Source: Nocardioides deserti
GTDB lineage: Bacteria > Actinomycetota > Actinomycetes > Propionibacteriales > Nocardioidaceae
Direction of reading: 5' to 3'
NCBI RefSeq assembly: GCF_014266025.1
Contig: NZ_JACMYC010000013.1
Coordinates: 1 to 64,000 of the forward strand
DNA: 64,000 bases
The position numbers and the translations under genes are program-made. Positions 7,883 through 16,197 of this stretch are shown here, piece after piece. Within the stretch, counting starts at the first letter, position 1. Each line of letters starts with the position of its first letter. The notes beneath the pieces are model-generated. The model saw nothing but the letters and a program-made list of their open reading frames with translations. It searched no databases and was not told where the DNA came from.

Positions 7883-9436
7883 ATGACCACTGCCCCCGCC
7901 CTGAGCACGACCGACCGGACCTTCGAGTCGATCAACCCGGCGACCGGCGACGTGGTCGGGACCCACCCGGTGCACGACGAGTCCGACGTGCGAGCCGCGG
8001 TCGAGCGCGCCCGGGCGACGGCGGACTGGTGGGCCGGCCTCGGCTTCGACGGCCGCAAGGAGGTGCTCACCCAGTGGCGCGGCGTCATCACCCGCCGCCT
8101 CGCCCAGCTCTGCGACGTCGTGCACCAGGAGACCGGCAAGCCGCACGGCGACGCCCAGCTGGAGTGCGCGCTCGCCATCGACCACCTCGCCTGGGCCGGG
8201 TCGCACGCCGAGAAGGTCCTCGGTCGCAAGCGCGTCTCGCCCGGGCTCCTGCTGGCCAACCAGGCGGCGTCGGTGGAGTACCTCCCGCTCGGCGTCGTCG
8301 GCGTCATCGGCCCCTGGAACTACCCGGTCTTCACCCCGATGGGCTCGATCGCCTACGCGCTGGCCGCCGGCAACACCGTCGTCTTCAAGCCCAGCGAGCT
8401 CACCCCCGGCGTCGGCACATGGCTGGCCGACAGCCTCCGCGAGGTCGTGGGCGACCACGACCTGCTGCAGGTCGTGACGGGGTACGGCGAGACGGGTGCG
8501 GCGCTGTGCCGGGCCGGGGTCGACAAGGTCGCGTTCACCGGCTCGACCGCCACCGGCAAGCGGGTGATGGCCGCGTGCGCGGAGACGCTGACGCCGGTCG
8601 TCATCGAGGCCGGTGGCAAGGACGCACTGCTCGTCGACGAGGACGCCGACCTCGACGCCGCCGCGGACGCGGCCGCGTGGGGAGCCTTCGCCAACGCCGG
8701 GCAGACCTGCGCCGGGGTCGAGCGGGTCTACGTCCACGAGCGGGTGCACGACCGGTTCGTCGACCTGCTCGCCGAGAAGGCGCGGACCGTGCACGCCGGG
8801 GTCGACGTCGACGCGAAGATCGGGCCGATGACGATGCCCGGCCAGCTCGACGTCGTACGCCGTCACGTCGCCGACGCGCTCGCCCGCGGCGGGCGGGCCG
8901 TGGTCGGCGGCAACGAGGCGGTGGGGGACCGGTTCGTGCAGCCGACCGTGCTGGTCGACGTGCCCGAGGACAGCGAGGCGGTGACCGAGGAGACGTTCGG
9001 GCCGACCGTCACGGTCCGCAAGGTGCGCGACATGGACGAGGCGGTCGAGCTGACCAACGCCGGCAAGTACGGCCTCGGATCGGCGATCTTCACCGCCAAG
9101 CGCGGCGACGACCTGGCCCGCCGGCTGCGGACCGGGATGACGTCGATCAACTCGGTGATCTCGTTCGCGGGCGTGCCGACGCTGCCGTTCGGCGGCGTCG
9201 GCGACTCGGGCTTCGGTCGGATCCACGGGCCGGACGGGCTGCGGGAGTTCACCTACGCCAAGGCGGTGACCCGCACGCGGTTCAAGGCGCCGCTGAACCT
9301 CACGTCCTTCGACCGCACGCTCGACCAGGACACGATGGTCGCCACCCTGCTGCTCGCGCTGCACGGCCGCGCCTCGCAGCTGCCGAAGATCCCACGCCGC
9401 CCGCTCGAGACGATCCGCGGGCGCCGTCGGGGCTGA
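7883..9436 (+). CDS. NAD(P)-dependent aldehyde dehydrogenase
   Basis: 517 residues, ALDH superfamily. Visible motifs are PWNYPVF (catalytic Asn), FKPSELTP, GSTATGKRV, the general base Glu242 in IEAGGKD, and the nucleophile Cys276 in GQTCAGVERV; the spacing of 34 is normal for the family. C-terminal LPFGGVGDSGFGR is present, followed by an unusual basic ~45-residue tail. ATG 7883 lies one base past the upstream stop, so it is cotranscribed with the GMC oxidoreductase and likely oxidises its aldehyde product. Betaine-aldehyde dehydrogenase cannot be claimed from sequence. A strong hairpin follows at 9446. Confidence 0.9.
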   Translation: MTTAPALSTTDRTFESINPATGDVVGTHPVHDESDVRAAVERARATADWWAGLGFDGRKEVLTQWRGVITRRLAQLCDVVHQETGKPHGDAQLECALAIDHLAWAGSHAEKVLGRKRVSPGLLLANQAASVEYLPLGVVGVIGPWNYPVFTPMGSIAYALAAGNTVVFKPSELTPGVGTWLADSLREVVGDHDLLQVVTGYGETGAALCRAGVDKVAFTGSTATGKRVMAACAETLTPVVIEAGGKDALLVDEDADLDAAADAAAWGAFANAGQTCAGVERVYVHERVHDRFVDLLAEKARTVHAGVDVDAKIGPMTMPGQLDVVRRHVADALARGGRAVVGGNEAVGDRFVQPTVLVDVPEDSEAVTEETFGPTVTVRKVRDMDEAVELTNAGKYGLGSAIFTAKRGDDLARRLRTGMTSINSVISFAGVPTLPFGGVGDSGFGRIHGPDGLREFTYAKAVTRTRFKAPLNLTSFDRTLDQDTMVATLLLALHGRASQLPKIPRRPLETIRGRRRG

Positions 9437-9445
9437 CCACCTCGC

Positions 9446-9491
9446 CTCGTGCTGCCCAGCGTGCGCCAGGACGCACGCGGGGCAGCACGAG
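9446..9491. terminator. bidirectional terminator between convergent genes
   Basis: A long hairpin: outer 12-bp stem CTCGTGCTGCCC with GGGCAGCACGAG, one A/G mismatch, inner 7-bp stem GCGTGCG with CGCACGC, loop CCAGGA. It lies between the stop at 9436 and the convergent stop at 9503, so it can serve both strands. Confidence 0.82.
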
Positions 9492-9502
9492 CCGGACGGG
9501 GG

Positions 9503-10600
9503 CTAGGAGGCGACGAGGTCGTCCCAGCCCCGGGCGAGGTAGTCGACGAACGCCGGGCCGACCGACTCCTCGCGCAGCACCTCGCGGGTGACCGGCCGCT
9601 CGCGCACCCGGAAGTCGGGTTCGGCCAAGGCGCGGGCGGCGAAGTCGTGGTGGAGGATCGCGCCGGTGCCGACGCTGACCAGGTCGGCGCCCCGCTCGAG
9701 GCACCAGCGGGCGTCGGCGGTGGAGACGACCGCACCGGCGACGCCGAGCCGGGTGCCGCCGCGCGGCAGGTCGGCGAAGTGCTCGATGAGCAGCCCGTCG
9801 CCGCCGTACCGGGGCTTCATGTACACGTCCCACAGCGACATGTCCAGGTGGTCGAGCAGGCCGGACGTCATCACCTGGCGGGCGGTCTCGCGGCCCTCCT
9901 CGAGGCTGATCCCGCTGCCCTCGGGGGTGAGCCGCAGGCCGAGCTGGAAGTCCGGCCCGGTGGCGGCGCGGATGCCCTCGAGGATCTCGCGGACGATGCG
10001 GAAGCGGTCGTCGAAGGAGCCGCCGTACCCGTCGGTGCGGTGGTTGTGCCGCGCGTCGAGGAACTGCCCGACGAGGTAGCCGTGCGCGCCGTGGACCTGC
10101 ACGCCGTCGAAGCCGGCCCGCTCGGCGCGGACGGCCGCGGCGACGAAGTCCGCGACCACCTGCTCCACCTCGCCGGTGGTCAGCGCGACCGCGTCCTTGC
10201 TCGGCTCGTCCCACGGGCACTGGTTGGGCCGACCGGTCAGCGCCGGGTCGGCGCGGCGGCCGCCGTGGTGCAGCTGCACGGCCGAGACGGTGCCGGTCGC
10301 GCGCAGGGCGTCGGCGAGCCGGGTCAGCCCGGGGAGGTGGTCGTCGGAGGCGATGCCGAACTGGCCGCCCCAGGCCTGCCCCGCCGGGGAGACGTACGCC
10401 GCCGCGGTCATGACCAGGCCGAAGCCGCCGCGGCCGCGCGCCTCGAGCCAGCGGTGCTCGTCGTCGGAGAGCGTGCCGTCCGCGTGGCTCTGGGTGTTGG
10501 TGAGCGGCGCCAGCGCGAACCGGTTGGTCCAGGCCGGGCCGTGGGCGAAGGTGACGGTGTCGGCGAGCGTCGCAGCCGGACCGGGAGCGGGAGTGGTCAC
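9503..10600 (-). CDS. old yellow enzyme family FMN oxidoreductase
   Basis: 365 residues from GTG 10600. TIM-barrel flavoprotein of the NADH:flavin oxidoreductase/OYE family, which reduces activated alkenes. Motifs: FALAPLTNTQSHADGTLSD (~25-43, FMN-binding edge), VQLHHGGRR, GFDGVQVHGAHGYLVGQFLD (~157-176, containing the usual substrate-binding His), NHRTDGYGGSFDDRFRIV, LGLRLTPEGSG, and near the end GVAGAVVSTADA with LVSVGTGAI (phosphate binding). A more upstream GTG at 10696 would overlap the divergent GTPase start and adds basic low-complexity sequence, so it was not used. Physiological substrate unknown; no operon partners. Confidence 0.87.
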   Translation of the reverse strand: MTTPAPGPAATLADTVTFAHGPAWTNRFALAPLTNTQSHADGTLSDDEHRWLEARGRGGFGLVMTAAAYVSPAGQAWGGQFGIASDDHLPGLTRLADALRATGTVSAVQLHHGGRRADPALTGRPNQCPWDEPSKDAVALTTGEVEQVVADFVAAAVRAERAGFDGVQVHGAHGYLVGQFLDARHNHRTDGYGGSFDDRFRIVREILEGIRAATGPDFQLGLRLTPEGSGISLEEGRETARQVMTSGLLDHLDMSLWDVYMKPRYGGDGLLIEHFADLPRGGTRLGVAGAVVSTADARWCLERGADLVSVGTGAILHHDFAARALAEPDFRVRERPVTREVLREESVGPAFVDYLARGWDDLVAS

Positions 10601-10667
10601 CGGCCCATCCTGCCGACGGCCCGGTGACGGCCGACCGGGAGGTGCGGCTCGGGTACGTTCGAGCGCG

Positions 10668-11435
10668 ATGAGCGACTCACGCCGCGGCCTCCGCACCGTC
10701 CCCTCGACCCTCGCGCGCGGCCGCGACCGCGTGACCGGGGTGTTCCAGCACCGCTACCCGACCGTCGCGGTCACCGGGATGACCGGCGTCGGCAAGACCG
10801 AGCTGGTCGACCACCTCGCCGGTCGCCCGCGGCGCGACGACCCGTCCGAGGCGGGCTCGGCGGTCATGGAGCGGCGGGTCCGCCGCGACCGGCGGCTGCG
10901 GGGGTTCCGGTTCCGCGTGGTGCCGGGCGAGAACGCCGCCACCCGGCTCGGCGCGCTCGACGAGGTCTTCCACGACGACCCGGTCGACGGCGTGCTGCAC
11001 GTCGTCGCGAACGGCCACGCCACCGGCCGCCGCCCGGCCGGCACCACCGGAGCCGTCGAGGTCGACCGCGAGGAGCAGCTGGCCCGCGAGCTGGAGGACT
11101 GGACGGTCACCGCGCACCGGATCGCGTCGATGGCGGTCCGCCGCCCGCGGCCGACCTGGCTGGTGGTCGTGGTCGTGGTGACGAAGGTGGACCTGTTCCT
11201 CGACGAGCCGGGTGGCATCGACGAGGTGGTGCGCTCCTACTCACCGGGCAGCGGCACGCCGTTCGGGGACCGGCTCGACGAGCTGCGCGCCCTCGCCGGC
11301 GCGGCCAAGCTGTCCATCGACGTGCTCCCGGCGTGCAGCCGGCTCGACCCGGGCAGCCCCCTGTCGGCCAAGCAGCGCGACGCCTACCTCGCCGCGCTCG
11401 AGGCGCGGATGGGTCAGCTCGCCGGCCACGTCTGA
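10668..11435 (+). CDS. stand-alone P-loop GTPase-like protein
   Basis: A 255-residue protein. Walker A GMTGVGKT (~37-44) is perfect, and the G4 base-specificity motif is TKVD after a hydrophobic strand of repeated Val (~170). The usual DxxG (G3) cannot be found: the expected strand reads FRVVPGEN. The core therefore resembles a TRAFAC GTPase domain with a divergent switch II. No effector, membrane or KH domain is attached, and no partner gene is adjacent in the same direction. ATG 10668 was chosen because the preceding in-frame stretch lies in the old yellow enzyme gene. GTP binding is likely; hydrolysis and role are unknown. Confidence 0.68.
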   Translation: MSDSRRGLRTVPSTLARGRDRVTGVFQHRYPTVAVTGMTGVGKTELVDHLAGRPRRDDPSEAGSAVMERRVRRDRRLRGFRFRVVPGENAATRLGALDEVFHDDPVDGVLHVVANGHATGRRPAGTTGAVEVDREEQLARELEDWTVTAHRIASMAVRRPRPTWLVVVVVVTKVDLFLDEPGGIDEVVRSYSPGSGTPFGDRLDELRALAGAAKLSIDVLPACSRLDPGSPLSAKQRDAYLAALEARMGQLAGHV

Positions 11436-11452
11436 ACCGTCCGCCGCTCCAT

Positions 11453-11495
11453 CGGGCCCCCGGCGCGTCCCCCCAGTGCACGCGCCGAGGGCCCG
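11453..11495. terminator. bidirectional terminator
   Basis: An interrupted inverted repeat, CGGGCCC plus GGCGCG against CGCGCC plus GGGCCCG, with a short loop. It sits between the convergent stops at 11435 and 11499. Confidence 0.7.
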
Positions 11496-11498
11496 GGT

Positions 11499-12473
11499 TC
11501 AGAGGGTGACGACCGCCCGGCCGTGCACCTCGCCGCCCTGCTGCCGCGCCCACGCCTCACCGACGTGCTCCAACGTGAAGGCCTCGTGGGGCACGGCGAG
11601 CCGGCCGGCGGCCGCGTGCTCCTCGATCGCGGCCATCGCCGCGCGGCGCTCGCCGGCGGTGAGGTCGTTGTTGGTGTAGCCGAGGACGCGTCGGGCGCCG
11701 CTGCGCAGGTGCGCGGAGGAGAACGTCGCGGTGTCGCCGGCGCTGCCGCCGAGGTTGACCAGGCGGCCGTGCGGCGCCAGGCAGAGCAGTGCCGCCGACG
11801 CGGGCACGCCGCACAGCGGGTCGAGCACGAGGTCGACCTCGCCGACGACGTCGCGCATCCGGGCGGCCAGCGTGGCCACGTCGTCGTCGCGCTGCAGCGG
11901 CACGAACCCGTCGGCGCCGAGGTCGGCGGCCCGCTCGGCAGCGGTCGGCTCGAGCGCCGCGCCGAAGACGGCACCCGCGCCGGCGATCCGGGCGGCCTGG
12001 AGCGCGACCGTCCCGACGACGCCGCTGGAGCCGAGCACCAGCACCCGCTCGCCGGTGGACAGGCCGCCGGTCAGGGTGAGCGCCGTCCACGCCGCGATCG
12101 CGGAGAGCCCGAGCGCCGCCAGGTGCACGTCGTCGACCGACCCGGTGAGCGGCACCAGGTCGGCGTCGGCGACGACGGCCCGCTCGGCCATCGCCCCGTC
12201 GCCGGGCGCCATGCCGGCGGTCGTCGGGAACCACACGCGGGTTCCGGTGGCGTGCTCGGCGGAGGACAGCACGGTGCCGACGCCCTGCACGCCGGGGACG
12301 TACGGCGTCGCCGGCTCCCCGAAGTACGACGTGCCGCTCGCGCAGAGCAGGTCGAGCGGCGTGATCGGTGCCGCGGTCACGGCGACCAGCGCCTGGCCGT
12401 CGCCGGGGACCGGCTCGTCCTGCTCGACCGGGTGCGGTGGCTCGCCGCAGGTGTGCAGGTGGGCCGCGCGCAT
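11499..12473 (-). CDS. MDR-type (quinone/zinc-less) alcohol dehydrogenase
   Basis: 324 residues, medium-chain dehydrogenase/reductase superfamily. The N-terminal GroES-like domain includes ITPLDLLCASG and PYVPGVQGVGTV (~38-70). The cofactor domain has VLVLGSSGVVGTVALQAA (~139-156), as in NADPH-dependent quinone oxidoreductases. Zinc-binding cysteines are absent. ATG 12473 shares one base with the stop of the citryl-CoA-lyase-like gene, so it is the last gene of a three-gene operon with that gene and the CoA-transferase. In this setting it probably reduces an enone or unsaturated acyl intermediate of the same pathway (inference). Confidence 0.83.
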   Translation of the reverse strand: MRAAHLHTCGEPPHPVEQDEPVPGDGQALVAVTAAPITPLDLLCASGTSYFGEPATPYVPGVQGVGTVLSSAEHATGTRVWFPTTAGMAPGDGAMAERAVVADADLVPLTGSVDDVHLAALGLSAIAAWTALTLTGGLSTGERVLVLGSSGVVGTVALQAARIAGAGAVFGAALEPTAAERAADLGADGFVPLQRDDDVATLAARMRDVVGEVDLVLDPLCGVPASAALLCLAPHGRLVNLGGSAGDTATFSSAHLRSGARRVLGYTNNDLTAGERRAAMAAIEEHAAAGRLAVPHEAFTLEHVGEAWARQQGGEVHGRAVVTL

Positions 12474-13285
12474 CACGCCTCCCCGCGGGCCGAGGCCGGC
12501 GGGTCGACGTACACGGCGTGCCGCTCGACGTCGGCGAAGACGTCCGCGGCGACGCGGTTGCCGCGGACCTCCTCGGCGATGTGGCCGAGCAGCCCGGCGC
12601 ACCGCGCGAGCAGGACGACCCCGCGCAGCAGCTCGACCGGGATCCCGATGTCGGCCAGTGCTGCCCCGCACGCGCCGGCGCCGTTGAGGGGCAGCGCCTT
12701 GCCGGTGACCTCCTCCGCGACCCGGCCGACGGCCTCGAAGAGCGCGAGGTGCGGGCCGAACTGGTCCTCCTCGCGGGCGATGCCGAACAACGCGGGGATG
12801 CGCGGGTCGCCCTCCTTGTGCAGGTGGTGGCCGAGCCCGGGGACGAACCGGCCGGCGGCCCGCTGGCCACGGACGGCGTCGGCGGCCAGCTCGTCCCAGG
12901 CCTCGGGCGTGGTCGGCAGCTCGTCGACATGGGCGAGCGCGTCGGCCAGGAACCGGCCGGTGTCCTCGCTGACGCCGAGGAACCGCGACCCGCCGCCCAG
13001 CAGACCCGACGCCAACGCACCCTGGATGGACTCGGGTGCGCTCAGGAAGGTCATCCGCGCCGAGATCGCGGTGGGGGTGAACCCGTGGTCGGCGAGCGCG
13101 ACCAGCACGGCCTCGAACACGCGCGCCTGCTGCGGCGTCGGCTCCCGGAGCGTGATCAGCCGGTAGGCGAGGTGCCCGAAGCTGACCTTGCCGATGAGGT
13201 CGGCGGAGAGGTCCTGGCCGAGCAACGAGATGGTGTGCAGGTCGGAGACGCCCAGCGAGGTGGGGTACGTCGGGTGGTCGCTCAT
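12473..13285 (-). CDS. citryl-CoA lyase-like protein (citrate synthase superfamily)
   Basis: 270 residues, shorter than a citrate synthase (~430) but normal for the actinobacterial citryl-CoA lyase group. Motifs: LADHGFTPTAISAR (~63-76), APESIQGALASGLLGGG (~82-98) and the citrate-synthase active-site loop FVPGLGHHLHKEGDPRIP (~145-162), which includes the conserved His. The family cleaves or forms 3-hydroxy-3-carboxyacyl-CoA thioesters (citryl-CoA to acetyl-CoA plus oxaloacetate). ATG 13285 follows GAGGAGAGACCCG. It sits between a CaiB/BaiF CoA-transferase that could make its thioester substrate and an MDR enzyme. The true substrate may be a citryl analogue. Confidence 0.83.
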   Translation of the reverse strand: MSDHPTYPTSLGVSDLHTISLLGQDLSADLIGKVSFGHLAYRLITLREPTPQQARVFEAVLVALADHGFTPTAISARMTFLSAPESIQGALASGLLGGGSRFLGVSEDTGRFLADALAHVDELPTTPEAWDELAADAVRGQRAAGRFVPGLGHHLHKEGDPRIPALFGIAREEDQFGPHLALFEAVGRVAEEVTGKALPLNGAGACGAALADIGIPVELLRGVVLLARCAGLLGHIAEEVRGNRVAADVFADVERHAVYVDPPASARGEA

Positions 13286-13296
13286 CGGGTCTCTCC

Positions 13297-14511
13297 TCAG
13301 GCGGACGGGGCGGGCGGCTCGGCCGGAGCCGCGTCGGGGTGCGGGTGCGGCCCGAACCCGAGCCAGCGTCGGACCTCCTCGCCGTGGCTGTCCAGCGCCG
13401 GCGGCGGCAGCTCGTAGCGGGCCGGGGTCGCGCTGAACCGGATCGGGTTGCGGACCGTCGGCACGCCCCCGACCTCGACGACCGGCTCGAGGCCGAGCGA
13501 CTCCGCGAGCTCGACGCCACCGCGGACGTCGTTGATCGGGCCGCACGGCACGCCCGCGGCGCTGAGCTCGGTGAACCACTCCTGCGCCGAGCGGGTCGCG
13601 AGCCGCTCGAGCAGCAGCGGCCGCAGGTCCTCGCGGTTGTCGTTGCGCAGCCCGACGGTGCGGAAGCGCTCGTCGTCGGCGAGCTCCGGCACGCCCATCG
13701 CCCGCACCAGCTTGCGGAACTGGCCGTCGTTGCCCGCGGCGACCACGAGGTCGCCGTCGCCCGTGGCGAGCGGCTCGTAGGGGAAGAGGCTGAGGTGGGC
13801 GTTGCCCATCCGTCCGGGGACGACCCCACCGGCGACGTACGCCGAGGTCTGGTTGACCAGCGAGGACATCGCGGTCGCGAGCAGGTTGGTCTCGACGTGC
13901 TGGCCCTCGCCGGTGGCGTCGCGGTGGCGCAGGGCGGCGAGGATCCCGATCACCGAGTGCAGGCCGGTCATCACGTCGAAGACGGAGATACCGGCGCGGA
14001 ACGGCTCGCCGTCGGGGTCGCCGGTCAGGCTCATCAGGCCCGACATCGCCTGGACGAGCAGGTCGTAGCCCGGCAGGTGGGCGCCACCGGTGGAGCCGAA
14101 CCCGCTGATCGAGCAGTAGACGCTGCCGGGGTTGCGGGCGGCCACGTCGTCGTACCCGAGGCCGAAGCGGTCGAGGCCGCCGGGCTTGAAGTTGTGGATG
14201 AAGACGTCGGCGCGCCGGGAGAGCTCGTGGGCGACCTCGACGTCGTCGGCGTCCTTGAGGTCCAGCACGATCGATCGCTTGCCGCGGTTGATCGCGAGGT
14301 AGTAGGTGCCGTCGTCGCCGCGGCGCGGGGGCACCCAGTGCCGGGTGTCGTCGCCGGCAGGACTCTCGACCTTGACCACCTCGGCGCCGAGGTCGGCGAG
14401 CAGCATCGTGGCGTACGGGCCGGCCAGGACGCGGGAGAAGTCGGCGACCAGGACGCCGGCGAGGGGCCCGTCCGTCCGGACCTCGGGCGGGGACGCGGGG
14501 TCGATGCTCAC
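13297..14511 (-). CDS. CaiB/BaiF (class III) CoA-transferase
   Basis: 404 residues, the usual length for formyl-CoA-transferase-like enzymes, which move CoA between carboxylic acids. LAGVLVADFSRVLAGPYATM (~17-36), DLGAEVVKVESP, NRGKRSIVLDLK and the active-site region GYDLLVQAMSGLMSLTG, whose Asp (~169) is the expected covalent residue, are all present. GTG 14511 starts the first gene of the operon; a perfect GCGGACA/TGTCCGC palindrome lies about 20 bp upstream and probably controls it. The adjacent lyase suggests it activates a dicarboxylic or tricarboxylic acid. Donor and acceptor are not deducible. Confidence 0.87.
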   Translation of the reverse strand: MSIDPASPPEVRTDGPLAGVLVADFSRVLAGPYATMLLADLGAEVVKVESPAGDDTRHWVPPRRGDDGTYYLAINRGKRSIVLDLKDADDVEVAHELSRRADVFIHNFKPGGLDRFGLGYDDVAARNPGSVYCSISGFGSTGGAHLPGYDLLVQAMSGLMSLTGDPDGEPFRAGISVFDVMTGLHSVIGILAALRHRDATGEGQHVETNLLATAMSSLVNQTSAYVAGGVVPGRMGNAHLSLFPYEPLATGDGDLVVAAGNDGQFRKLVRAMGVPELADDERFRTVGLRNDNREDLRPLLLERLATRSAQEWFTELSAAGVPCGPINDVRGGVELAESLGLEPVVEVGGVPTVRNPIRFSATPARYELPPPALDSHGEEVRRWLGFGPHPHPDAAPAEPPAPSA

Positions 14512-14531
14512 TGCGATGCTCCATCCGTATC

Positions 14532-14547
14532 GCGGACAACTGTCCGC
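14532..14547. promoter_or_regulatory. CGGAC-N4-GTCCG operator before the CoA-transferase operon
   Basis: GCGGACAACTGTCCGC, a perfect 7+7 inverted repeat with a 2-bp centre. The same CGGAC-N4-GTCCG core occurs at 14676 and in degenerate form at 17053, upstream of the other arms of the cluster, so it is a likely IclR operator. Confidence 0.68.
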
Positions 14548-14675
14548 AACAGTGCCCGATCGGTTAACGCGTGGTCAAGCGCGTGCCATCGGCCTAGACC
14601 TGCACCGGCACGGCCGCGCGAGGAGCGCCCAGATCTCTTGACTTGTGACCGCCGTTACGGTCAGGCTCACCCAAA

Positions 14676-14691
14676 ACGGACAATCGTCCGT
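14676..14691. promoter_or_regulatory. CGGAC-N4-GTCCG operator before the amidohydrolase gene
   Basis: ACGGACAATCGTCCGT, a perfect 6+6 inverted repeat with a 4-bp centre, 24 bp before the amidohydrolase ATG. It matches the core and spacing of the site at 14532 and, with it, marks a divergent promoter region of 204 bp. Confidence 0.68.
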
Positions 14692-14715
14692 CAGTTCGGA
14701 ACACCGGAGGTCGAG

Positions 14716-16176
14716 ATGTCCGTGCCCGCCACTCCCGCGACCGACTTCGCCGGCGCGCCCGCCGTCGTGCTGCGCGGCGGGACCGTGCTCACGATGGACG
14801 ACCGGCGCACGGTGCTGACCGACGCCGACGTGCTCGTCGTGGGTCAGCGCATCGAGGCCGTCGGCCCGGCCCTGGAGGTGCCCGAGGGCACCGTCGAGGT
14901 GGACGCCGCCGGCGGCATCGTCATGCCCGGCATGGTCGACACCCACCGGCACATGTGGCAGACCGCCGTGCGCGGCTACGGCGCTGACTGGACGTTGACG
15001 CAGTACTTCGTGTGGAACTACCTGGAGCACGGCCGGAAGTTCCGCCCGCAGGACATCTACGCCGGCAACCTGCTCAGCGGACTCGAGGCGCTCGAGGCCG
15101 GCGTGACCACCAGCGTCGACTGGTCCCACAACCTCCACACCGTCGACCACGCCGACGCGGCGGTCGACGCGCTCGAGGAGGTCCCGGGCCGCTTCGTCTT
15201 CGCCTACGGCAACATCCAGGCCGGCCCCTGGGAGTGGTCGGCGACCCCGGAGTTCCGCGACTTCGTCGAGCGCCGGATGAAGCGGACCGACATGCTCGGC
15301 TTCCAGATGGCCTTCGACGTCACCGGCGACCCGGAGTTCCCCGAGAAGGCCGCCTTCGAGGTCGCCCGCGACCTCGGCGTCCCGGTCACCACCCACGCCG
15401 GCGTGTGGGGCGCGACCAACGACAACGGCATCCGTCTGATGCACGAGCACGGCTTCATGACGCCGGAGACCGTCTACGTCCACGCGGCGACCCTGAGCGA
15501 CGACTCCTACCAGCGCATCGCCGCCACCGGCGGGCACGCCTCGGTCGCCGCGGAGAGCGAGGCCAGCTGCGGGCAGGGCTACCCGTCGAGCTGGTCGCTG
15601 CGCCGCCACGGCATCCCGATCTCGCTCTCGATGGACACCAGCGTGTGGATGAGCGCCGACATCTTCTCCGCGATGCGCTCCACCCTGAGCGCCGACCGGA
15701 CCCGCGAGCACCACGAGGCGCACGCCGGCAACGAGACCATCACCCACCTCGCCGTGCGCGCCGCGGACGTCGTGGAGTGGGCGACCCGCGGCGGTGCCCG
15801 CGCGCTCGGCCTCGACGACGTCACCGGCAGCATCGAGGTCGGCAAGAAGGCCGACGTCGTGCTGGTCAAGAACGACGACTCGCCGGTGATGTTCCCGGTG
15901 CTCAACCCCTACGGCCACGTCGTCATGCAGGCCCAGCGCGGCGACGTCCACACCGTGCTCGTCGACGGCAAGGTCGTCAAGCACGCCCACAAGCTCGTCG
16001 ACGCCGACCTGGTGAAGGCCCGCCGGGTCGTGGAGGACACCGTGTCCTACCTCCAGGACACCCTCGGCGCCGAGGAGTGGGCGGCCGGCATGAGCCCCGA
16101 CGTCCCCGAGTCCAAGGTGCTCGACAACCCCTACACCTACACCGAGTACGCCGACGCCTCGACGCACACGCGCTGA
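14716..16176 (+). CDS. amidohydrolase family protein (chlorohydrolase/deaminase type)
   Basis: 486 residues. The small beta domain at both ends (RGGTVLTMDD, ~20-29; ADVVLVKNDD near 380) surrounds a metal-dependent TIM barrel. Metal ligands: MPGMVDTHRHMW (~75-86, His-x-His), VTTHAGVW (~221-228), VYVHAATL (~253-260), and SLSMDTSVW (~303-311, catalytic Asp). This arrangement fits the TrzA/AtzB and SAH/guanine-deaminase branch, which hydrolyses C-N or C-Cl bonds on heterocycles or removes amino groups. ATG 14716 follows CCGGAGGTCGAG. It has its own CGGAC-type operator and faces the IclR gene tail to tail. A nitrogen-bearing aromatic or heterocyclic substrate is plausible (inference). Confidence 0.85.
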   Translation: MSVPATPATDFAGAPAVVLRGGTVLTMDDRRTVLTDADVLVVGQRIEAVGPALEVPEGTVEVDAAGGIVMPGMVDTHRHMWQTAVRGYGADWTLTQYFVWNYLEHGRKFRPQDIYAGNLLSGLEALEAGVTTSVDWSHNLHTVDHADAAVDALEEVPGRFVFAYGNIQAGPWEWSATPEFRDFVERRMKRTDMLGFQMAFDVTGDPEFPEKAAFEVARDLGVPVTTHAGVWGATNDNGIRLMHEHGFMTPETVYVHAATLSDDSYQRIAATGGHASVAAESEASCGQGYPSSWSLRRHGIPISLSMDTSVWMSADIFSAMRSTLSADRTREHHEAHAGNETITHLAVRAADVVEWATRGGARALGLDDVTGSIEVGKKADVVLVKNDDSPVMFPVLNPYGHVVMQAQRGDVHTVLVDGKVVKHAHKLVDADLVKARRVVEDTVSYLQDTLGAEEWAAGMSPDVPESKVLDNPYTYTEYADASTHTR

Positions 16177-16197
16177 GCGATGCGACGCGGGGATGAG

